A stretch of 11,261 nt of DNA, taken from an uncultured Desulfomonile sp. (lineage in GTDB: Bacteria > Desulfobacterota > Desulfomonilia > Desulfomonilales > Desulfomonilaceae). The stretch is from the NCBI GenBank assembly GCA_903853735.1, contig CAINUH010000306.1, positions 1 through 11,261 of the forward strand, in the 5' to 3' direction. The notes beneath the pieces are model-generated. The model was not told the DNA's origin and made no database searches. It saw only the letters and a program-made list of their open reading frames with translations. Positions 5,859-11,261 of this stretch are shown piece after piece. Numbering within the stretch: the first letter of the stretch is position 1; each line of letters starts with the position of its first letter. The position numbers were made by a program, and so were the translations under genes.

Positions 5859-8515
5859 AACTCGGTCAATACGCTGAAAAGATTATTGCATCACGAATCC
5901 GAGAATTCGGGCGAGAGGACTTCTCAAGGAGATTGAAGCCGGAGCATGAAGGAGGCTGCGGGGTAACCGGATTCGCAAGTACAATCCCCGTAGCGGGCAG
6001 GCACATTTTTGAACCATCCCTGCGAATGCATAACCGTGGGAATGGAAAGGGCGGTGGTATTGCAGCAGTAGGTTTTAATCCTGATGACTTGGGCGTTACC
6101 CAGGAGGTTCTCGATTCTCACTACATGCTCAATGTGGCGATTTTGGATCGGGGCTGTCTTTCAGCGCTCAAAGACAAATGCGTCACATCTCTGTTCGACG
6201 TTGCCAAAGAAGAACTGCTTGATCACTTGCCGGATTTCAGGGAACTAGAGGGCCTTGAAGTTAGGCCTCCCGAGATCTGGCGGGCTTTCGTGAGAGTAAA
6301 ACCCGCAGTGTTAAGAGAGTTCATACGGGAGAACGGGTTCGATGGGATGCCCGATAGATATGCGGAAGACGAGTTCGTTAGCCGCAATTCGGTGCGTCTC
6401 AATAAAATGTTTTATAGTTCCCTGGGAGAAAAGCAGGCCTTTGTGCTTTCGCATGGCCGAAACGTGATGATTCTAAAAATAGTCGGTTACGCGGAGAACG
6501 TGGTCAAGTACTACAAACTTGAAGATTTCAAAGCACATGTCTGGATTGCCCATCAGCGATATCCCACTCGTGGTCGGGTTTGGCATCCCGGAGGCGCCCA
6601 TCCGTTCACTGGTTTGAACGAAGCGCTCGTCCACAACGGCGACTTCGCAAATTATCACTCAACCTGCGATTATCTTAAGCAGCGAGGCCTTGCACCACAA
6701 TTCATGACCGACACTGAGGTCGGCGTCATGCTTTTCGATCTCTGGAACAGGGTCTACGGATATCCTTTGGAGGTTATTATCGAAGCGCTTGCGCCCACGG
6801 GAGAATTGGATTTCGACTTACTGCCGCCGGAAAAACAGGATCTCTATGACAGGATTCAATCGACCCATATCCAGGCATCACCGGATGGCCCTTGGTTCTT
6901 CATAATTGCCAGAAACATTCCGGAGACCAAGACGTACCAACTCATTGGGATCACGGACACCGCTATGTTGCGGCCCCAGGTATTCTCCATTTACGACGGC
7001 GAAGCACAGATCGGTTTGATTTGTTCTGAAAAACAGGCCATAGACGCGACCCTCAGATCCCTTGCTTCGGAAGATCCCCGTTTCAGCCCGGTGGCTGACA
7101 AATACTGGAACGCTCGTGGCGGCTCTTCTTCAGATGGAGGAGCCTTTATGTTCAACGTAATGCCGAACGGCAACGGATCGCGCACCCTGTCTTGCCTCGA
7201 CAAATTCGGCCGTCCGGTGACAATAGAGAAGCGTCAACCTCTTAATGTTACAGCCCGAATCAGCAAACCAGGAAATTACGATAACGAAGTCGGAAGACTT
7301 CTGCAAGACGCCATTGCAGGCAAAGATCCTAAGACGCTCTTGCGATTTTTTCGAGATCATACCCCTTCATGGGATTACAACACCCTGAGATGGGTAATCC
7401 AGGATCTAGGTCGAAGGGCACGCGCCGCAAAAGACCTGTTTACACCAATTATCAATGGGCTTACCATGGTTCTTGACAGGCGTTTCCCTCTTGGAAACAA
7501 GAAGAGGTCCGCCCTCGTTCATATTGTATCATACGAACTCTGTTCTATCTTCAGATCCATCCCCAGCATTACCAACGTTCTCGATCTCGGACAGTACAGC
7601 CTAATATCATGCGAGACGCGAGAGTACCTACGCCCTCCCATAGCCCTTGAGAACATTCTGGTGATAGACGCTGGGGACTTTGATCCGGAAGGCGATGATT
7701 GTGATGCCGTGCTTCTGGCCGATGCGTATCGTCTCGGATGGAAAAAATTTATAGTATTCAATCTCAGGGGACAGCGTTTTGAAGGCTGCGGTCTGGGGCC
7801 CATGACCGGTGGTGTGAGGATCGACCTATACGGCTCATCCGGCGATTACACGGCCAGCGGAATCGACGGAATGGAGATTCACATTCACGGCAATGCCCAG
7901 GATCAGATAGGCCAAATAGTCAAGCAGGGTCGTTTGGTGATTCATGGCGATGCAGGCCAATGCTTGATGTATGGAGCAAAGGGCGGCCACGTTTTTGTCC
8001 TGGGAAATGCAGCCGGCAGGCCGCTGATCAATGCCGCAGGGAACCCCAGAGTGGTGATCAACGGAACGGCTTTGGACTTCCTCGCCGAGAGCTTTATGGC
8101 GGGAGACCCACTCAACGGAGGCGGCTTCTGCATCGTTAATGGACTTACAATGGATGAAGATGGAGTGATCCGATTCCTGAAGCGCCCTTATCCAGGCTCC
8201 AACCTTTTCGCTCTGGCTTCTGGCGGAGCAGTCTACATTCGGGACCCTCATCGTACCTTGGTCTATGAACAGTTGAATGGTGGAGTCTTCGAAGAACTAT
8301 CCGAGGAAGACTGGAATTTGATCCTGCCTTTCCTTATGGAGAATGAGAAACATTTTAACATCAAGGTGGATGACCTTCTCACCGTGGACGGCATCCCGAT
8401 GAATCCAAGAGAAGTGTACAGAAAAGTTCAGGCCGTGGCGCTGTCCGTCCTGAATCAGATTCCGGAGACGGATGATTCAGCTTGGTCGGCAAGTGGAGTT
8501 GGAGCCAAGGTATGA
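5855..8515 (+). CDS. Class-II glutaminase fused to a glutamate synthase GXGXG domain
   Basis: The 886-residue protein joins two glutamate synthase domains that normally flank the FMN domain. Residues 35 to about 450 are a class-II (Ntn) glutamine amidotransferase with EGGCGVTGF containing the likely nucleophile Cys35, HQRYPTRG at 233-240 (the H-x-R-[FY]-x-T motif), VHNGDF at 259-264 and TDTEVG at 285-290. The family usually has HNGE, so Asp263 is a mild departure. Residues about 640-770 resemble the GXGXG beta-helix: GCGLGPMTGG, HGNAQDQIG, HGDAGQCLMYGAKGG and LGNAAGRP. The segment at 470-640 is not recognised. Cys35 must become N-terminal to act, so a 34-residue propeptide is probably removed, close to the 36-42 residues known for bacterial GltB. 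ATG at 5855 overlaps the previous stop, with GGAG directly upstream and an earlier GAGAGAGG at better spacing. The role is to supply ammonia to the FMN subunit; the complex is inferred. Confidence 0.87.
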   Translation: MKLGQYAEKIIASRIREFGREDFSRRLKPEHEGGCGVTGFASTIPVAGRHIFEPSLRMHNRGNGKGGGIAAVGFNPDDLGVTQEVLDSHYMLNVAILDRGCLSALKDKCVTSLFDVAKEELLDHLPDFRELEGLEVRPPEIWRAFVRVKPAVLREFIRENGFDGMPDRYAEDEFVSRNSVRLNKMFYSSLGEKQAFVLSHGRNVMILKIVGYAENVVKYYKLEDFKAHVWIAHQRYPTRGRVWHPGGAHPFTGLNEALVHNGDFANYHSTCDYLKQRGLAPQFMTDTEVGVMLFDLWNRVYGYPLEVIIEALAPTGELDFDLLPPEKQDLYDRIQSTHIQASPDGPWFFIIARNIPETKTYQLIGITDTAMLRPQVFSIYDGEAQIGLICSEKQAIDATLRSLASEDPRFSPVADKYWNARGGSSSDGGAFMFNVMPNGNGSRTLSCLDKFGRPVTIEKRQPLNVTARISKPGNYDNEVGRLLQDAIAGKDPKTLLRFFRDHTPSWDYNTLRWVIQDLGRRARAAKDLFTPIINGLTMVLDRRFPLGNKKRSALVHIVSYELCSIFRSIPSITNVLDLGQYSLISCETREYLRPPIALENILVIDAGDFDPEGDDCDAVLLADAYRLGWKKFIVFNLRGQRFEGCGLGPMTGGVRIDLYGSSGDYTASGIDGMEIHIHGNAQDQIGQIVKQGRLVIHGDAGQCLMYGAKGGHVFVLGNAAGRPLINAAGNPRVVINGTALDFLAESFMAGDPLNGGGFCIVNGLTMDEDGVIRFLKRPYPGSNLFALASGGAVYIRDPHRTLVYEQLNGGVFEELSEEDWNLILPFLMENEKHFNIKVDDLLTVDGIPMNPREVYRKVQAVALSVLNQIPETDDSAWSASGVGAKV

Positions 8516-8655
8516 TAGTTGCCCCAAAACCTCTATGACCGAATTGATTTACCTCTGTCCGCAACAAGACTTCCGTCCGCTTTCTCCTTTGTGTATAGCT
8601 TGGAATTGGTCCGAACCTGTTTACGCCTAATAACGGCTATGCTAGATTGCCAGCC

Positions 8656-11261
8656 ATGGCTGCACGTCCACCAAGAGAATCCGTCCAAGGTCGAATCGTC
8701 CGAGTTGCAGCGGAACCGAAGATAGCTCCCCGCGGCGGTTACCTGTTCCGAGGGCTTGAACTGGAGAGGAATTGCAACAAGGATCGGATATTCCTAATAT
8801 TCCCAGTTTCTCTGGGTAGAGATCTTTACGATTTTCCCTTGCTTTGCAGAGCCGGACTTGTCGTGGCTGGACACCAACTCGAGTTAAACAACAGACTCCA
8901 AGACGGCAGTCTGATCTTCTCCGTCACGCCGGACAGCGATGTCATTCTCGAGCCGCATCGCCCGATTAATGTGACAGACGCGATAGAAGCAGTCCATTGC
9001 ATCAGATCGGCAGACGTGAGGTTTCGGTTGGGCGCCGCGGATCCATACTGGATGGCGAAAGGGAAGCTCATTCACTCCCTTTTCGATTATCTCGTCGGCC
9101 ACCCTCTGGAAACCGTTTCCCAATCCTTCGAGGCTGCTTTTAGAGCTGCTCTTCCGTCTTTCAGGGAGGTTATCCCCGGTTCTGTCATATCCGCCGATGA
9201 GAACGCATTGAAAGATGAGGCCAGGAAGCATTTTGATAATTTGGCGTCGTGGTTAGCGCAGAAGGGAAGCATGTTCTCGCTGGCGCAGGTTGAGGTAGAC
9301 CGTATCTCAACCCGTTGGGGACTCAAGGGGCGAACTGACGGGGTTTTTTATGGCAACGACCGGACCACGGTGGTTGAAATTAAATCGGGCCATTTTCCCG
9401 CAGATGAGCATGTTCTCCAGCTTTACGCCTACCTGATGATGTTCGAAACGCCGACTACCAATCAGTCAACTGAGGGCTGCCTGGTTTATTCAGCCACATC
9501 TAAGTCCAGGGAGTTAGTTTCGCAAAACAATCGAATGAAAAGAGACATTCTTGAAGGAAGGAATCGTGTTGTTTCTTTGAAACATGCTTACACTCTCCGT
9601 CCGGAAACTTCGCAGTCGTGGTACGGCGAATTCGACTGTAACCGTAGCGGGAAATGTTTTTCTCGATCCAATTGTTACAAAATTTTCGGAGACTCCTTTG
9701 GTAAAGGATCTCTCTTTACCGGAAGGAAGAAAGAATATTACGATCACTGGTTCAGACTCCTTTCCGTTGAAGAATGGACTTTGGATACCGATTTTGCCCA
9801 AGTCTTGGACAAAGGCTCTCTCGCCCAAAGGATCGAAAAAGGTATAACGTTCGCGATTTCATCCATTTGCATTAATGAAACAGTTCGGACCGACAAGTAT
9901 TCAAGATCGGACCATAGTGCAGGTCAATGGAGGATGCCGTTTGATGTGGAACTCGAGTCCGGCCGGCAGCGCAATCAAAGGTCAGGTCGTCGAAACGTCT
10001 TGACCGAAGTAGTGTTGCATCACCCGACAGTGGAGCTGCAAACCGGTGAACAGGTCATGATCCATACGGGGGATCCGTGCTCCCATGAAGCGTTTCGCGG
10101 TGAGATAGTAGATTCGAGCGACACGGTTATGTGGGTAACATTGAGAACGCCTGTTGCCTACCCCACCAATGTCGGCCTCACTGACTTAACGGTCTTGACT
10201 CAGAATAGATGTTGGTATGTGGATCGAGTGCCTTTCTCGAACGGACCCAGGGCAGCGCGGCAGGCTCTCCTCAATTTCTTTCTGAAGGCGTCGCCGCAGG
10301 TAGTTCAAGTAGTGCTAGACAGTCAGTCGGAAGATCATGACGTGACAGGGACATCTTTGGATTCGGGTGGTGCAGGTCCTACAGATACCGGCACGGAACG
10401 TGCCGACATTTCCGATAATACTGATTCCTCCAATTCACGTGTTTCTTCAGATTCTTACGGGGACCTTTCCTTTTCAGAGGGGCTTCGATATGAACTGAAC
10501 GAGGACCAAGAGGTGGCGGTCAAGGCAGCTCTCGATTGTGACACGTATCATCTTGTGCATGGACCTCCCGGTACGGGGAAGACCCGTGTCTTGGCCCGTC
10601 TTATACGGTGCTGTTTAGACCGCGGAGAGCGGGTCCTCTTGGCGTGTCCCACTAACGTGGCGCTTGACCGGCTTCTGCTCTCGGTAGTAGATCTCGGCGT
10701 GAATGATTTCCTCAGGATCGGTCGGCGTTCAGTTGCTTCTCCAGAGTTTCTTGAGGCGCTTGGCCGCCTGGGCAACCCCCCTGCCCTACTCGACGACCTG
10801 GCATCTCTGGACATGGGCTTTGATGAATTCAGGAAAGCAGTTTCCGGCAAGAGATTGATCGCCGCTACAGTATACCAGTGTGCCGTGCATCCGATTCTTA
10901 CGAACCAGAAATTCCACCGAGTAATAGTTGATGAGGCGAGTCAGATTGATGAACCGTCCGCTCTAGGGGCTCTGGCTCATGGGGACAAGTTCGTTCTTGG
11001 CGGAGATCATATGCAGCTTCCACCTGTGGCCCGTACGCGGACATCAGCATCAGATGTCCGTGAATACAAAGGGCTGGAGTATTCTCTCTTCGAACGCCTT
11101 TTTCATTCATGCCCTGATGACAGATTGTCAAGACTGAAAATTCAGTACAGGATGAACAAGGAGATTCAGGCTATACCGGCCCTCCTGTGCTACGATGGGA
11201 ATCTCTATCCCTCGCCGGATACCGCAACTCGACGTTTGAGAATTATTCCGTCCGTTTCTGA
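8656..11261 (+). CDS. Dna2-like Fe-S nuclease / superfamily-1 helicase (3' end beyond the window)
   Basis: The frame is open from after TAG at 8596-8598 to the right edge, giving at least 868 residues from ATG 8656. Nuclease domain: KGKLIH with His140, GLKGRTD with Asp228, VEIKSG with Glu241 and Lys243, and Q255-x3-Y259, the complete RecB/Cas4/Dna2 PD-(D/E)XK set. Cys328, 334 and 340 (C-x5-C-x5-C) with upstream Cys115 could hold the 4Fe-4S cluster of Dna2, where the spacing is C-x2-C-x5-C. Residues about 450-555 look like the beta domain before the helicase, 555-608 are a Ser/Asp/Thr/Gly-rich linker, and the helicase follows: Gln618, GPPGTGKT 636-643, CPTN 664-667, DEAS 759-762, GGDHMQLPP 782-790 and QYRMN 830-834. 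Expected activity is ATP-driven unwinding with single-strand DNA cleavage in repair or defence. ATG 8656 is the only plausible ATG before the nuclease core, but it lacks a ribosome site; TTG 8647 is an alternative. The upstream gap of 140 bp shows no terminator. Confidence 0.88.
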   Translation, partial: MAARPPRESVQGRIVRVAAEPKIAPRGGYLFRGLELERNCNKDRIFLIFPVSLGRDLYDFPLLCRAGLVVAGHQLELNNRLQDGSLIFSVTPDSDVILEPHRPINVTDAIEAVHCIRSADVRFRLGAADPYWMAKGKLIHSLFDYLVGHPLETVSQSFEAAFRAALPSFREVIPGSVISADENALKDEARKHFDNLASWLAQKGSMFSLAQVEVDRISTRWGLKGRTDGVFYGNDRTTVVEIKSGHFPADEHVLQLYAYLMMFETPTTNQSTEGCLVYSATSKSRELVSQNNRMKRDILEGRNRVVSLKHAYTLRPETSQSWYGEFDCNRSGKCFSRSNCYKIFGDSFGKGSLFTGRKKEYYDHWFRLLSVEEWTLDTDFAQVLDKGSLAQRIEKGITFAISSICINETVRTDKYSRSDHSAGQWRMPFDVELESGRQRNQRSGRRNVLTEVVLHHPTVELQTGEQVMIHTGDPCSHEAFRGEIVDSSDTVMWVTLRTPVAYPTNVGLTDLTVLTQNRCWYVDRVPFSNGPRAARQALLNFFLKASPQVVQVVLDSQSEDHDVTGTSLDSGGAGPTDTGTERADISDNTDSSNSRVSSDSYGDLSFSEGLRYELNEDQEVAVKAALDCDTYHLVHGPPGTGKTRVLARLIRCCLDRGERVLLACPTNVALDRLLLSVVDLGVNDFLRIGRRSVASPEFLEALGRLGNPPALLDDLASLDMGFDEFRKAVSGKRLIAATVYQCAVHPILTNQKFHRVIVDEASQIDEPSALGALAHGDKFVLGGDHMQLPPVARTRTSASDVREYKGLEYSLFERLFHSCPDDRLSRLKIQYRMNKEIQAIPALLCYDGNLYPSPDTATRRLRIIPSVS

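Noticed and set aside
8519..8725. 68-codon plus-strand open frame after the 886-residue gene
   Set aside because: No ribosome site, no recognisable product, and its end overlaps the Dna2-like gene in another frame; most of it is ordinary intergenic sequence.
9061..9433. Cas4-type nuclease as a sign of a CRISPR-Cas locus
   Set aside because: The motifs are fused to an SF1 helicase in Dna2 order, and no repeat-spacer array or other cas gene is present in the window.
9584..9847. 87-codon plus-strand open frame
   Set aside because: It sits in another frame inside the continuous Dna2-like coding region, across its cysteine cluster, so it is a shadow.

Overview
The window is a dense, one-directional stretch of bacterial DNA with all genes on the + strand and a GC content near one half by eye. 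It suggests an anaerobic bacterium that uses the Wood-Ljungdahl (reductive acetyl-CoA) C1 pathway, most likely a Desulfobacterota-type sulfate reducer or syntroph, although an acetogen is possible. This is inferred from MvhD-, MetV- and MetF-type proteins side by side and from an iron-sulfur-rich, split, archaeal-style glutamate synthase. No rRNA, tRNA, IS element or CRISPR array was seen.

Layout. Positions 1-317 hold an ambiguous open frame entering from the left edge. Positions 318-471 are non-coding, with one possible weak promoter. Positions 472-2631 are a C1 module: an MvhD-like hydrogenase/heterodisulfide-reductase iron-sulfur subunit, MetV, and MetF, with metV and metF overlapping by 4 bp. 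All three begin with non-ATG codons. The 91-bp gap before metV has crossing inverted repeats that end next to the Shine-Dalgarno sequence. Positions 2748-8515 are a glutamate-synthase (GOGAT)-like module: a 462-residue ferredoxin/FMN-type protein whose FMN-domain signatures have decayed, a 527-residue ferredoxin/FMN-domain protein with those signatures intact, and an 886-residue protein joining a class-II glutaminase to a GXGXG domain. The last two overlap by 4 bp. The 138-bp gap between the two FMN-type genes carries a long bulged hairpin.

From 8656 to the right edge runs an uninterrupted frame of at least 868 codons. It encodes a Dna2-type enzyme, with an Fe-S-cluster PD-(D/E)XK nuclease domain followed by a superfamily-1 helicase, and it is cut off by the window end.

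How the parts may work together. MvhD/MetV/MetF proteins normally route electrons to or from methylene-tetrahydrofolate reduction. The GOGAT-like proteins would release ammonia from glutamine (glutaminase part) and use it for reductive amination in the FMN protein, with electrons entering through the N-terminal ferredoxin domains, because no GltD-type NAD(P)H subunit is present here. The most unusual points are the decayed FMN paralogue kept beside the intact one, the GOGAT split in which the glutaminase and GXGXG domains are fused without the FMN domain, the MvhD-like protein with a reduced cysteine set and no Hdr genes in view, and the bacterial Dna2-like nuclease-helicase.
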